A stretch of DNA of 64,000 nt. Source: Cetobacterium sp. ZOR0034. Its GTDB lineage: Bacteria > Fusobacteriota > Fusobacteriia > Fusobacteriales > Fusobacteriaceae. The first letter of the stretch is position 1, and every line of letters begins with the position of its first letter. The notes beneath the pieces are model-generated. The model saw nothing but the letters and a program-made list of their open reading frames with translations. It had not been told where the DNA came from and made no database searches. This document shows positions 34,267 through 43,954 of the stretch, one piece after another. The translations under genes were made by a program, and so were the position numbers. The stretch spans positions 62,001-126,000 of the forward strand of contig NZ_JTLI01000008.1 of the NCBI RefSeq assembly GCF_000799075.1, in the 5' to 3' direction.

Positions 34267-35409
34267 ATGATAGAAAATCAATTGAAAAAAATGTGGAGAG
34301 ATCTTTTTTGTGATGAAATTGAATACATAAATTGGTATTTTGAGAGGATTTATAAAGAGAAAACTACAAATGTAGCCCTAGAAAATGAGATATTAGTAGG
34401 TATGTTATATCAAAACTATTATCATTTATCCATAGATAGAGATAGGTTTTTAGGACGTTATCTTGTTGGGGTTGGGGTAACGCCAGAAAAAAGAGGAGAG
34501 GGAGTTATGAAATCTCTTCTTTTAAAAACCATGAAAGAAGCTTATGAATATGGAGAAGAGTTTATATATTTGACTCCAATCGATAAAAATATCTATGAGA
34601 GATTTGGATTTGGATTTATATCAAAACTTTCGATGTATAATCTACCTTTTTTTAAACTAGAAGATATGAAAAAAGAGTTTAGAGTTCAAAAAATTTCAGA
34701 AGAGAATTATGATGAAAAACTTTTAATAGATTTAAAAGAATTTTATAGAGAGATTACAAAAGAGTTTTACATAAGTGTGGCTAGAGAGAAAGATGACTAT
34801 AAAAATATTTTATCAGAGATATTTTGTGAAGAGGGAAATGTTTATCTAAGTTATGATATAAGTGGGAAAATAAATGGGTATATGAGTATACTCAGAGATG
34901 AGAGTATATTTATAAAAGAGCTTTTATTTAAAGAGAAAGCTGCGTTAGAAACACTACTATCGGTTGTTTATGGATATAAGGATTACGCAGATGAAATTAA
35001 AATCATATTACCTGAAAACACATATTTAGAAGATTACTTTAAAAGTGAAAACCAAATAAGAAAAACTTCGAAGAATAAAATTCAAGTTAGAATTTTAAGA
35101 GTTGAAAAGACTTTAAATAGGCTTTCAAAGGAGATGTTTGATGGTGAAGACTTAACTATTTATATTCAAGATAACTACATACATGAAAATACAGGGGTAT
35201 ATAAAGTAAGAAAAAATAATGTAGAAAAAACAGAAGGTGAATTTGATATAAGTTTAAGCATAAGAGATTTCACAGTCATGGCTTATGGATTTAGAGATTT
35301 TAACTCTTTAAAAAAAATAGAAAGTTTTTATATAAAAAATAAGGATAAAGAGGAGATGTTAAGTAGAATATTTAAGAAGAGAATAAACTATTTTAACCAA
35401 GACTTTTAA
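34267..35409 (+). CDS. GNAT acetyltransferase, Eis-like
   Basis: The 380-residue protein from ATG 34267 has AGGTGG ahead of it; an upstream ATG (34231) lies in the terminator loop. The GNAT core contains GVGVTPEKRGEGVMKSLLL, the acetyl-CoA-binding loop, and IYERFGFGFISKLSMYNL, which is typical of Eis-type proteins. A second GNAT-like half and a C-terminal sterol-carrier-like part (DLTIYIQDNYIHENTGVY) complete the Eis layout. The substrate is unknown; Eis relatives acetylate amines. Confidence 0.85.
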   Translation: MIENQLKKMWRDLFCDEIEYINWYFERIYKEKTTNVALENEILVGMLYQNYYHLSIDRDRFLGRYLVGVGVTPEKRGEGVMKSLLLKTMKEAYEYGEEFIYLTPIDKNIYERFGFGFISKLSMYNLPFFKLEDMKKEFRVQKISEENYDEKLLIDLKEFYREITKEFYISVAREKDDYKNILSEIFCEEGNVYLSYDISGKINGYMSILRDESIFIKELLFKEKAALETLLSVVYGYKDYADEIKIILPENTYLEDYFKSENQIRKTSKNKIQVRILRVEKTLNRLSKEMFDGEDLTIYIQDNYIHENTGVYKVRKNNVEKTEGEFDISLSIRDFTVMAYGFRDFNSLKKIESFYIKNKDKEEMLSRIFKKRINYFNQDF

Positions 35410-35428
35410 TTATTTTTAAGGAGGGGCC

Positions 35429-35902
35429 ATGGAGAGTAGGATAGACTATGTAGATAAACACCTCGGAAGTTTAGAGGATTTTGTAAGAGGGAGTTCAAAA
35501 TATTATTTAGAAACTTGGAGAAGTGACAAAATAAAATTTAATTTCGCTGCATTTTTATTTGAAGCTCTGTGGTTTGCTTATAGAAAAATGTATGATTGGG
35601 CATTTGTCTTGTTGACAATAAATATTTCAATAAATCTATTGACATTTTTGGTTCTTATAAAAACTAAGTTTTACATGGGAGGAATGTTATTAACCCTTGT
35701 AATTAGAATTTTTTTAGGTTTTAAAGCAAATGATATATATTATAACAGAGCAAAAAAAATTCTTGAAAAGTGTGAGTTTGAACCCGAAGATAAAGATTGT
35801 GGGACAAGTTTATTGGGTGTTTCCTTAATAGTATTTTTAGGGATAATATTTCAAGTTTTATTGGATTTTTATTTGGGGATTACTTTATATTATCAAAGTT
35901 AA
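35429..35902 (+). CDS. DUF2628 membrane protein
   Basis: This 157-residue protein has a soluble N-terminus followed by the DUF2628 pattern KFNFAAFLFEALWFAYRKMYDWA. It contains at least three membrane segments (about 40-75, 80-95 and 130-150). The family is widespread and of unknown function. It follows the GNAT gene by 19 bases, with AAGGAGG ahead of its ATG, and is ended by a strong hairpin. Confidence 0.85.
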   Translation: MESRIDYVDKHLGSLEDFVRGSSKYYLETWRSDKIKFNFAAFLFEALWFAYRKMYDWAFVLLTINISINLLTFLVLIKTKFYMGGMLLTLVIRIFLGFKANDIYYNRAKKILEKCEFEPEDKDCGTSLLGVSLIVFLGIIFQVLLDFYLGITLYYQS

Positions 35903-35906
35903 AAAG

Positions 35907-35942
35907 AGCTAGACAAGGTGACTAAAACTTGTCTAGCTTTAT
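35907..35942. terminator. Terminator between convergent genes
   Basis: AGCTAGACAAG / CTTGTCTAGCT is an 11-pair perfect stem with a ten-base loop, with a T-rich end on the + strand and AAAAAG ahead, so it can act in both directions. Confidence 0.88.
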
Positions 35943-35958
35943 TAAATTTGAATTAAAA

Positions 35959-36645
35959 TTATTTCTCCATATAGAAAGTGACGTTTAAACTGGCAGTAAC
36001 TTCGATGTTACTTGGAACAGTTACTGGAATTGGAGCACTATCACCTTTGAATGTTCCATTGAGCATAAATGGAAGTGGTCTAGGTGAATTGAAGTTTAAA
36101 TCGATATTTTTAGGAGTTATTTTTAAATTTTCTAAGTTTGCAATTAAAGAAGCTTTAGATTTTGCATCCTCATAAGCTAATTTATAAGCGTTATTTTCAA
36201 GCTCTTTTCTATCTGCAATATAAAAATTTACTTCTCCAATATTATTTACTCCGCCTTTATTTAAAGCTGTTAAAATTTCACCTGCGTTTTTCAAATCGTT
36301 GCTTGTTATTGTTATTTGATTTCTAACAAAATATTTCATATCGTTATTAGAATTGCTGTTTGTATTGTAGTCAGTTCTATAATTTAAAGTATAATTTTCG
36401 GTTTTTAGGTTACTATCTTTTAGTCCAGCTTTCTTTAGAAGCTTTATTGTGTTGTTGATGATATTTGTGTTTTCAGTTATAGCTGTTTTAGATTCTTTAT
36501 CAGAAGTTTCAACGGTAGCTATAAGTGAAAATGTATCTGGTTTTCCAGAGACAGTTCCTGTTCCTGTAACGGATATTGTCGGAGTATCATTAGCAAGAAC
36601 TACAGAAGATGCTAAAATGAAAATAGAAGTTACTATCTTTTTCAT
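35959..36645 (-). CDS. Exported SIMPL-domain (DUF541) protein
   Basis: The 228-residue protein begins with a signal peptide (MKKIVTSIFILASSVVLAND, cleavage near residue 18). The SIMPL domain follows: ISVTGTGTVSGKPDTFSLIATVETSD at the start and AYKLAYEDAKSKASLIANL in the middle. These proteins are periplasmic or outer-membrane-linked and form ring-like oligomers; their function is unclear, with links to oxidative stress. It starts 13 bases after the nitroreductase stop and is likely co-transcribed with it. Confidence 0.88.
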   Translation of the reverse strand: MKKIVTSIFILASSVVLANDTPTISVTGTGTVSGKPDTFSLIATVETSDKESKTAITENTNIINNTIKLLKKAGLKDSNLKTENYTLNYRTDYNTNSNSNNDMKYFVRNQITITSNDLKNAGEILTALNKGGVNNIGEVNFYIADRKELENNAYKLAYEDAKSKASLIANLENLKITPKNIDLNFNSPRPLPFMLNGTFKGDSAPIPVTVPSNIEVTASLNVTFYMEK

Positions 36646-36657
36646 GATTAAAACCTC

Positions 36658-37236
36658 CTAGAATTTTTTTAATATTAAATTTTTTAATGATAATTTAGGA
36701 ACATAATGAATATTATTTTCTAAATCTCTATGATATTTTAAATTATCTTCATTTCCTTCAGTAAGAACTACTCTATCTGTAGGTTTACCTAAAGCTACAA
36801 GAATTTGAGGAGAGTATTTCTCAAGGTCTAAATCAAGGATTTTAGGAATTTCCATCTTATTAAAAGAACCAATTAAACATCCTCCTAAATTAAGCTCAGT
36901 TGCTTTTAAGAGAATATTTTGCGAAGCGATTCCAATATCCATTCCTAAAGTAATCGGAGGTAAAGGAGAATCCTTTAAGCTACTAATAAGGATGTAGGCT
37001 TTAGGTCCCTCTTCTAAAGTAGGGCTCCAAGGGATTGCTCCTGCCCAAGCTGTATGTGGAAATATTTTGTGACATAAGCTTGCAGAGTTTACAAGAGTAT
37101 ATCTTAATGTTTGACTATTTCTAGCTGAGCCACCTAATCTAGCAGCATTAATCATCTTTTCTAAAGTGTCAAAATCAATCTCTGTTGAATCAAATGTTCT
37201 ATAAGAACGAGTCTTTAATAGTAATTCATCTAACAT
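36658..37236 (-). CDS. Nitroreductase-family FMN protein
   Basis: This 192-residue protein starts at ATG 37236; the ATG at 37254 lies ahead of the AAGGAGG site. The N-terminal pattern LLLKTRSYRTFDSTEIDFDTLEKMINAARLGGSARNSQTLRY is the typical FMN-binding part (Arg and Ser contacts). Later segments are GMDIGIASQNILLKATELNLGGCLIGSFN and QILVALGKP. It reduces nitro or quinone-like compounds with NAD(P)H. The physiological substrate is unknown. Confidence 0.9.
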   Translation of the reverse strand: MLDELLLKTRSYRTFDSTEIDFDTLEKMINAARLGGSARNSQTLRYTLVNSASLCHKIFPHTAWAGAIPWSPTLEEGPKAYILISSLKDSPLPPITLGMDIGIASQNILLKATELNLGGCLIGSFNKMEIPKILDLDLEKYSPQILVALGKPTDRVVLTEGNEDNLKYHRDLENNIHYVPKLSLKNLILKKF

Positions 37237-37379
37237 AAAAAACCTCCTTAACATTTTAAATCAATACTACTTCATAAACAGTAAAAAGTCAACATCCTAA
37301 GAGGAAAAAGTAGACAATTGCTGTAAGTTATTATAAAATAGGTTATTATTTCTAAGCAAAATAGGGAGGATTGAAATTT

Positions 37380-39893
37380 ATGAATTTTATATATGATAGA
37401 AAAAAAACTGCAGTAGTTTATAAAGATAAAGAATATTCATACTATGAACTTATTAAAATGGCTAAAATATATTCTGAGTTATTAAACATAGAAAAAGAAG
37501 ATAGGGTTGTTGTGTTCATGGAGAATAGACCTGAATATATGGCTGCTGTTTTAGGTGTATGGGATAAAAAAGGAACGTGTACAAATTTAGATGCTAGTTA
37601 TAATTCAGATCAATTGGAGTATGTTTTTAATGATTCTCATCCTAAGTATATAATAACGTCTAATGAGAATATAGAGGTTGTAAATATAGCAAAGTTAAAT
37701 TCAAATTCTGACATAATTATTTTAAATGTAGATGAAATTGATATAAAAAAAGAGATAAGAATGGAAAATGTAGCAATTGAGTGTCTGGAAAAAGAGGCAG
37801 TAGCGGTTATGTTATATACATCTGGAACAACAGGAAACCCTAAAGGAGTAATGTTAACATTTGATAATATAATGTCTAATGTTGAAGCAATTAAAGAGAT
37901 AAAAATGGTAGGGGCAGAAGATAGATTATTAGCTTTATTACCGTTTCACCACATATTACCATTATCATTTACAGTATTGATGCCTTTGAATTTTGGATGT
38001 TTTGTTGTTATTTTAGATGAACTTTCTTCAGAAGCTATAAAAAGAAATTTACAAAAATATAAAATCACTATTGTAATAGGAGTCCCTAGAGTATGGGAGA
38101 TGTTCCATAAGGGAATAATGGGTAAAATAAAAAGTAGTCCAGTTACTTATAAACTATTTAATATTTGTAAATCTTTAAATATTATTCCATTAAACAAAAT
38201 AATATTTAAAAAAATTCAAGAGGCTTTCGGAGGAAATATAAACTTTTTAGTTTCAGGAGGAGCGAAGTTAGATAAGGAGATATGCGAGGACTTCAATGCC
38301 TTTGGATTTAAAATGTTAGAAGGGTATGGGTTAACAGAAACATCACCAATTATATCTTTTAATAGAAAAGATAATATTATTCCAGGAACAGTAGGAGTGC
38401 CATTACCTGGAGTAAAAGTAAAGTTAGAAACAGATGGAGAGATTGTAGTTAAGGGTAGAAACGTAATGAAGGGCTATTATAATAAACCTGAAGCGACAGC
38501 AGAAGCTATAGATGAGGATGGATGGTTCCATACAGGAGATTTAGGGCAATTTGATGGAGACCATTTAAAAATAATTGGAAGAAAAAAAGAGATGATAGTT
38601 TTATCAAATGGAAAAAATATAAATCCATCAGATGTAGAAGCTGAAATTATAAGAGAAACAGATTTGATTGAAGAGGTTGCAGTAACTGAGTACCATAAAC
38701 ATTTGGTAGCGATTGTATATCCTAACTTTAAAGTTTTAGAGGAGAGAGGAATAGCAAATGCAAAAGATGCTCTTAAATGGGAGGTTATTGATAAATATAA
38801 TGTAACAGCTCCAGCTTACAGAAAAATATTGGATATAGTCGTAGTAAAAGAAGAACTTCCAAAAACAAAATTAGGTAAATTAAGAAGATTTATGTTAAAA
38901 GATTTAGTAGCTGGAGTGACTGCGAAAATCGAGGGATCAGAAGATGAAATTGCGCCTTCAAAAACTGTTGAGAAAAAAATATCAACTTCAAAGGAGATAA
39001 ATACAGAAGAGTTTAAACAGATTTCTAAATTTATAAATACTTTGCACGATGATGCACATATAATACCAGAATCTCATTTGGAAATTGATTTAGGGTTGGA
39101 TTCTTTGGATATAGTTGAGATTATAACATATATTCAGAATACATTTGGAGTAACTATAGCAGAGGAGGATTTTGCAAGAATAAAAACAGTAGAAGCGTTA
39201 TGTCAGTTCGTAAGAGAGAAGGGTGGAAATTTTGAAGAGGGTGAAGTAAATTGGAAAAAGATATTTGATGAACCAGTTGAGTTAGATATGCCAACTTCAA
39301 AGGTTGTCGTACCAATTACAAATATCTTAAAACCGTTATTTACTCATTATATAAAATTAGAAAAGGATACGAGTAAACTTCAAGGTAGCTCACCAGTTAT
39401 ATATGTTGGAAATCATCAAAGTATGTTAGATGCATTTGCCTTTAGTCAAACTTTACCAAAGGATATTCTGAAAAATACATATTTCTTAGCAATAAATATT
39501 CATTTCGAAGGAAAAGTGAAAAAATATTTAGCGCAAAATGGAAATGTAATATTAGTTGATATGAATAAAAATCTAAAAGAAACATTGAAGATAGCAGCAA
39601 AAGTTTTAAAAGAGGGTAAAAATTTAGTTATATTCCCAGAAGGAGCAAGAACTAGAGATGGAGAGATTCAAGAATTTAAAAAGACATTTGCAATATTGTC
39701 AAAAGAGTTGAATATTCCAGTAGTTCCATTTGCAATAAAAGGGGCTTATGAGTTAATGCCGTATGGAAAGAATAAACCATCTTCAGGAAAAATGAGTGTA
39801 ACAATATTAGATAAAGTATCTTCTGAAAATAAGACGGTTGAAGAGATTTTAAAACTTACAAAGCAAGAGATTATGAATAGCTTAAATTCATAA
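37380..39893 (+). CDS. Acyl-CoA/ACP synthetase - ACP - acyltransferase three-domain protein, copy 1
   Basis: The 837-residue protein (ATG 37380, GGGAGG upstream) has three parts. Residues 1 to about 520 are an AMP-forming ligase: VMLYTSGTTGNPKGVM, EGYGLTETSP and GWFHTGDLG. About 540-620 is an acyl carrier domain with the attachment Ser in GLDSLDIVE (about 574). About 640-837 is a PlsC-type acyltransferase with VGNHQSMLDAF and FPEGARTRDGE. It resembles Aas-type lipid remodelling enzymes with a built-in carrier: activate a fatty acid, hold it on the ACP domain, pass it to a lysolipid. A paralogue follows directly. Confidence 0.93.
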   Translation: MNFIYDRKKTAVVYKDKEYSYYELIKMAKIYSELLNIEKEDRVVVFMENRPEYMAAVLGVWDKKGTCTNLDASYNSDQLEYVFNDSHPKYIITSNENIEVVNIAKLNSNSDIIILNVDEIDIKKEIRMENVAIECLEKEAVAVMLYTSGTTGNPKGVMLTFDNIMSNVEAIKEIKMVGAEDRLLALLPFHHILPLSFTVLMPLNFGCFVVILDELSSEAIKRNLQKYKITIVIGVPRVWEMFHKGIMGKIKSSPVTYKLFNICKSLNIIPLNKIIFKKIQEAFGGNINFLVSGGAKLDKEICEDFNAFGFKMLEGYGLTETSPIISFNRKDNIIPGTVGVPLPGVKVKLETDGEIVVKGRNVMKGYYNKPEATAEAIDEDGWFHTGDLGQFDGDHLKIIGRKKEMIVLSNGKNINPSDVEAEIIRETDLIEEVAVTEYHKHLVAIVYPNFKVLEERGIANAKDALKWEVIDKYNVTAPAYRKILDIVVVKEELPKTKLGKLRRFMLKDLVAGVTAKIEGSEDEIAPSKTVEKKISTSKEINTEEFKQISKFINTLHDDAHIIPESHLEIDLGLDSLDIVEIITYIQNTFGVTIAEEDFARIKTVEALCQFVREKGGNFEEGEVNWKKIFDEPVELDMPTSKVVVPITNILKPLFTHYIKLEKDTSKLQGSSPVIYVGNHQSMLDAFAFSQTLPKDILKNTYFLAINIHFEGKVKKYLAQNGNVILVDMNKNLKETLKIAAKVLKEGKNLVIFPEGARTRDGEIQEFKKTFAILSKELNIPVVPFAIKGAYELMPYGKNKPSSGKMSVTILDKVSSENKTVEEILKLTKQEIMNSLNS

Positions 39894-39908
39894 TAAGAGA
39901 TAAAATAT

Positions 39909-39940
39909 AAAGCTGAGAGAAAAAAGATACTCTCAGCTTT
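39909..39940 (+). terminator. Terminator between the two synthetase copies
   Basis: AAAGCTGAGAG / CTCTCAGCTTT forms an 11-pair stem with a ten-base loop. The T-run is short (TTTCC), so read-through into the second copy is possible. Confidence 0.7.
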
Positions 39941-40028
39941 CCTTATTTCATTGAGTTGAAATAATAACACAAGTATGTTATAATCATTCTGAGATTAAAA
40001 AAACACCTGTAATAATTGGGAGGAAAAA

Positions 40029-42491
40029 TTGGAATTTGTAAAAAATCATAATAAAACAGCGATATTTTATGAGGGTAGAGAATATTCATATAAAGAGTTA
40101 ATAGCTGGAGCAAAAGAATATGCTACTATGCTAGATTTAGAAAAAGAGGGGAAAGCCGTAGTATTTATGGAAAATAGGCCAGAATTACTATATGCTTTTT
40201 TAGGAATCTGGGATAAAAAAGGAACATGTGTGTGTTTAGATGCAGCTTCAAAAGTTTCTGAGTTTCAATACTTTATAGAGGATTGTAGGCCAAAGTACAT
40301 ATTTGTATCAGAGAATACTTATGAGGTTGCAAGGGAAGCAGTAGAGATTTCTGGCGTGGATACAACAATTTTAAATGTAGATAAAATTGATTTATCAAAT
40401 GCAAATAAAGAGGGGATAATCTATTCTCCAGATGGGGATGCGGTTGCTTTAATCCTTTATACGTCGGGGACAACAGGAAGTCCAAAAGGAGTAATGCTAA
40501 CATTTGATAATATTTTAGTAAATATAGAAGGTCTTAATAAGTATAATATGTATCAACCAACAGATAGAGTATTAGCTCTATTACCGATGCATCATATATT
40601 CCCACTTTTGGGTTCTGGAATAGTTCCATTACAACAAGGAGCAACTATAGCATTTTTAAAAGAGTTATCATCACAAGCTATGGTAGATGCGTTAAAAAAC
40701 TATAAAATAACTATGATGATAGGAGTTCCTAGACTTTGGGAGATGCTTCATAAAAAAATAATGGAGAAAATTAACTCAAATAAAGTTATAAAAACATTGT
40801 TTAAAGCTGCAGAGAAAGTAGATAGTAAAGATTTCAGTAAGAAATTATTTAAAAAGGTTCATGAAGGATTTGGAGGAAATATAAGATTCTTTGTATCGGG
40901 AGGATCAAAATTAAATCCAGAAGTTTCAAGAGATTTTAAAACTTTAGGAATAGATGTCTGTGAAGGATATGGACTTACAGAGACGGCACCGATGATATCA
41001 TTTACTCCGATAAATCAAGTTGTACCAGGTTCAGCTGGAAAAATAATGGATGGAGTAGAAGTTAAGATAGCTGAAGATGGAGAGATTCTTTCAAGAGGAA
41101 GAAACCTAATGAAAGGATATTATAATAAACCAGAGGCAACGGCAGAAGTAATAGATACTGATGGTTGGTTCCATACAGGAGATTTAGGAGAGGTAAAAGG
41201 AGAGTATCTGTATGTAACTGGAAGAAAAAAAGAGATGATAGTTTTATCAAATGGAAAAAATATCAATCCTATTGAGATAGAACAATGGATAATGTCGAAT
41301 ACTGATTTAATAGAAGAGATGGTTGTAACTGAATATAACGCTTTATTAACAGCAGTTGTATATCCTAACTTTGCAAAGGTGAAGGAGCATAGAGTTACAA
41401 ATATAGCTGAAACATTAAAAAATGAAGTTATTGATAAATATAATGGAACTGCACCAAATTATAAAAAGATTTTAGATTTAAAAATAGTTCAACAAGAGTT
41501 GCCGAAAACAAAAATCGGAAAAATAAGAAGATTTATGGTTACTGATTTGTTAGAGGGTAAAGTTGAAATAGAAAAAGAGGAGAATGCTCCAACATTTGAA
41601 GAATATGTTGTAATTTCAGAGTATTTAAGTAATTTAAAAAGTAAAAAAGTTACATCTAAGGCACATTTAGAATTGGATTTAGGATTGGATTCGCTAGATT
41701 TAGTTGAATTTATGGCATTTGTTCAAAGTAGTTTTGGAGTGAACTTAACAGAAGAGATTTTAACAGAAAATCCAACGGTTATAGCAATATCTGAATATTT
41801 AAAAGAAAATTCAAAAGGTTTAGAAGTAAAGGATATAGATTGGAAAACAATATTAGAGAAGGAGAGTTTAGAAGGATTCCCTAAATCTAACTGTGCCGGA
41901 AAAATAGTAAAAACAATTTTAAAACCTTTATTCTCTGGATATATTAAAATAGAAAAAGAAACAGTGGAAAACTTAGATGTAAATAAGCCGACTATCTTTA
42001 TAGGAAATCATCAAAGTTTCTTAGATGGATTTATATTTAATCAAAGTGTAGATAATAAAATATTAGATAATACATATTATTTAGCGAAAGTAGCTCACTT
42101 CCAAAAAGGATTTATGAAATCTTTAGGTGAAAACTCAAATGTGATGTTAATAGATATAAATAAAAATTTAGCAGAGACACTACAAAGTGCAGCGACAGCT
42201 TTAAGAAAAGGAAAGAATATAGTTATATTCCCAGAGGGAACAAGAACTAGAGATGGAGAGATGAAGGAGTTCAAAAAGTTCTATGCAATTTTAGCTAAAG
42301 AGTTAAACGCAGATATAGTTCCGTTTGGAATTAAAGGTGCTTATGAACTGTTCCCAGCTCATAGAAAAACTCCGATGAAAGGAACTGTAAAAGTTAAATT
42401 CTTCCCTAAAGTTTTACCAGCAACTTTAACTGTTGAAGAGATTGTAGAGAAGAACTCTAATGATATAAAGAGATGGTTAGAAATAAAATAG
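40029..42491 (+). CDS. Acyl-CoA/ACP synthetase - ACP - acyltransferase three-domain protein, copy 2
   Basis: This 820-residue protein has the same domain order as its upstream neighbour: ligase (LILYTSGTTGSPKGVM, EGYGLTETAP, GWFHTGDLG), ACP with GLDSLDLVEF (Ser about 555), then acyltransferase with IGNHQSFLDGF and FPEGTRTRDGE. The TTG start aligns with the ATG of copy 1 and has GGGAGG six bases upstream. The copies are clearly related but well diverged over their whole length, so the duplication is old. They may differ in fatty acid or lipid acceptor. Confidence 0.93.
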   Translation: MEFVKNHNKTAIFYEGREYSYKELIAGAKEYATMLDLEKEGKAVVFMENRPELLYAFLGIWDKKGTCVCLDAASKVSEFQYFIEDCRPKYIFVSENTYEVAREAVEISGVDTTILNVDKIDLSNANKEGIIYSPDGDAVALILYTSGTTGSPKGVMLTFDNILVNIEGLNKYNMYQPTDRVLALLPMHHIFPLLGSGIVPLQQGATIAFLKELSSQAMVDALKNYKITMMIGVPRLWEMLHKKIMEKINSNKVIKTLFKAAEKVDSKDFSKKLFKKVHEGFGGNIRFFVSGGSKLNPEVSRDFKTLGIDVCEGYGLTETAPMISFTPINQVVPGSAGKIMDGVEVKIAEDGEILSRGRNLMKGYYNKPEATAEVIDTDGWFHTGDLGEVKGEYLYVTGRKKEMIVLSNGKNINPIEIEQWIMSNTDLIEEMVVTEYNALLTAVVYPNFAKVKEHRVTNIAETLKNEVIDKYNGTAPNYKKILDLKIVQQELPKTKIGKIRRFMVTDLLEGKVEIEKEENAPTFEEYVVISEYLSNLKSKKVTSKAHLELDLGLDSLDLVEFMAFVQSSFGVNLTEEILTENPTVIAISEYLKENSKGLEVKDIDWKTILEKESLEGFPKSNCAGKIVKTILKPLFSGYIKIEKETVENLDVNKPTIFIGNHQSFLDGFIFNQSVDNKILDNTYYLAKVAHFQKGFMKSLGENSNVMLIDINKNLAETLQSAATALRKGKNIVIFPEGTRTRDGEMKEFKKFYAILAKELNADIVPFGIKGAYELFPAHRKTPMKGTVKVKFFPKVLPATLTVEEIVEKNSNDIKRWLEIK

Positions 42492-42503
42492 TGAGATAAA
42501 AAT

Positions 42504-42532
42504 AAAGGTTGCCTTTCAGGCAACCTTTTTCT
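42504..42532. terminator. Terminator between convergent genes
   Basis: AAAGGTTGCC / GGCAACCTTT pairs over ten bases with loop TTTCA and is followed by TTC. The A-run in front lets it also act for the leftward HIT gene. Confidence 0.85.
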
Positions 42533-42540
42533 TATTACTA

Positions 42541-42885
42541 TTAAATTGATAGCATAGGTCCAAGGTGTTGACCACCTAAGATGTGGAAGTGTAAATGAAA
42601 CACCTCTTGCCCACCATGAGAATTACAATTAGTAATTACTCTATACCCATCTTCAGAAATATTTAAATCTTTAGTAATATCTTTAATTGCTAAATACATA
42701 GCTGTAAGATATTCTGAATCCTCTGCTGTAATATCATTTAAAGTTGGAATCTCCTTTTTGGGAACAACTAAAATATGAATTGGTGCTGCAGGATTTATAT
42801 CTTTAAAAGCAATTACTTTATCATTTTCAAAAACGATAGAAGCTGGAATCTCTCTATTTATAATTTTTGTAAATATAGTAGCCAT
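42541..42885 (-). CDS. HIT-family (Hint) nucleotide hydrolase
   Basis: The 114-residue protein has the histidine triad HLHFHILGG near its C-terminus and the N-terminal pattern TIFTKIINREIPASIVFENDKVIAF of Hint proteins. It hydrolyses AMP-linked amines and related nucleotides. The length is normal. It lies 19 bases downstream of rpiB and is probably co-transcribed with it. Confidence 0.95.
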   Translation of the reverse strand: MATIFTKIINREIPASIVFENDKVIAFKDINPAAPIHILVVPKKEIPTLNDITAEDSEYLTAMYLAIKDITKDLNISEDGYRVITNCNSHGGQEVFHLHFHILGGQHLGPMLSI

Positions 42886-42904
42886 AAGTTCACTCCTTTT
42901 TTAA

Positions 42905-43333
42905 TTAAAGTTCTATAGCTTCGATTCTTGTTAAGTGTCTACCACCTTCGAATTCAGTTCTTAAGAATTCATCTACAATTTCAAGAGCTAAAATATCTCC
43001 AGTCATTCTAGCACCAAGAGCTAAAATATTAGCATCATTGTGCTCTCTAGTAAGTTTAGCCATAGTTGTATTTGAGCAAAGAGCCGCTCTGATTCCTTTA
43101 AATCTATTAGCTGCAATTGAAATTCCAATTCCAGTTCCACAGATAAGTATTCCAAAATCAGCTTCTTTTTCTAGAATAGAGTTAGCAACAGATTTTGCAT
43201 AAGTTGGATAATCAACAGAATCAGTTGAATAACATCCTTTATCTAAAACTTCAAATCCTTTTCCTTCTAAGTGTTTCTTAACAATTTCTTTTAAAGCAAA
43301 TCCACCATGATCTGCACCTAAAGCTATTTTCAT
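42905..43333 (-). CDS. rpiB: Ribose-5-phosphate isomerase B
   Basis: This 142-residue protein starts MKIALGADHGGFALK and contains ILICGTGIGISIAANRFKGIRAALC, where the Cys and the GTGIG loop make up the active site, and SNTTMAKLTREHNDANILALGAR. It interconverts ribose-5-phosphate and ribulose-5-phosphate in the pentose phosphate pathway. Length and motifs fit the family fully. Confidence 0.96.
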   Translation of the reverse strand: MKIALGADHGGFALKEIVKKHLEGKGFEVLDKGCYSTDSVDYPTYAKSVANSILEKEADFGILICGTGIGISIAANRFKGIRAALCSNTTMAKLTREHNDANILALGARMTGDILALEIVDEFLRTEFEGGRHLTRIEAIEL

Positions 43334-43373
43334 TTATTTATACTCCTTAAACTCTTATAGTAATGTTTTTAGA

Positions 43374-43859
43374 TTAGTCTTCAAATCCGTGGAAGTGAGC
43401 GTGACCGTGCTCAATCTCTTCTTCAGTAGCTTCTCTAACATCAGAAACTACAACATCGAATTTTAAGTTTTTACCTGCAAATGGGTGGTTTCCATCAGCA
43501 GTAACAATTTCATCTTCGATTTTTGTGATGATGAATGATTGCTCAGTATCGTCGTCCATATCAGCTATGAAGTCAAGCCCTTCATAAAGATCATCGAATT
43601 CAACGAACTCTGATTTTTCCATTTCAACGATTAAATCTTCGTCGTATTCTCCGTATCCTTCTTCTGGAGTTAATTCAATAGTAGTAGTATATCCTTTTTC
43701 TTTACCTTCTAAAGCTTCTTCGATAGCAGGAACAAAGTTTCCAAATCCGTGAATGTAGAAAAATGGTCCTACGTCTTGTGTATCCTCTAAAAGTTCTCCG
43801 TTGTTTTTGTCGTAAACTTTAAACTCAAGTGTTACTACTTTTCCTTCTTCTATTTTCAT
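43374..43859 (-). CDS. FKBP-type peptidyl-prolyl isomerase, SlyD-like
   Basis: The 161-residue protein starts at ATG 43859, with GAGGTG upstream; a longer reading from 43922 lacks a site. The N-terminal FKBP half has KVVTLEFKVYDKNNGELLEDT, then the inserted-flap domain of SlyD-type enzymes with VEMEKSEF, and DGNHPFAGKNLKFDVVV. The end is His-rich (EHGHAHFHGFED), short compared with the E. coli metal-binding tail. It helps protein folding and may bind nickel or other metals. Confidence 0.92.
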   Translation of the reverse strand: MKIEEGKVVTLEFKVYDKNNGELLEDTQDVGPFFYIHGFGNFVPAIEEALEGKEKGYTTTIELTPEEGYGEYDEDLIVEMEKSEFVEFDDLYEGLDFIADMDDDTEQSFIITKIEDEIVTADGNHPFAGKNLKFDVVVSDVREATEEEIEHGHAHFHGFED

Positions 43860-43954
43860 ATAAAACACCTCACTAAAATCCCTATATATAATAGGGTTAT
43901 TTGACACTTTAAAGCATAGCATAAAATAGAATAAATTTCATTAAAAATCTTAAA

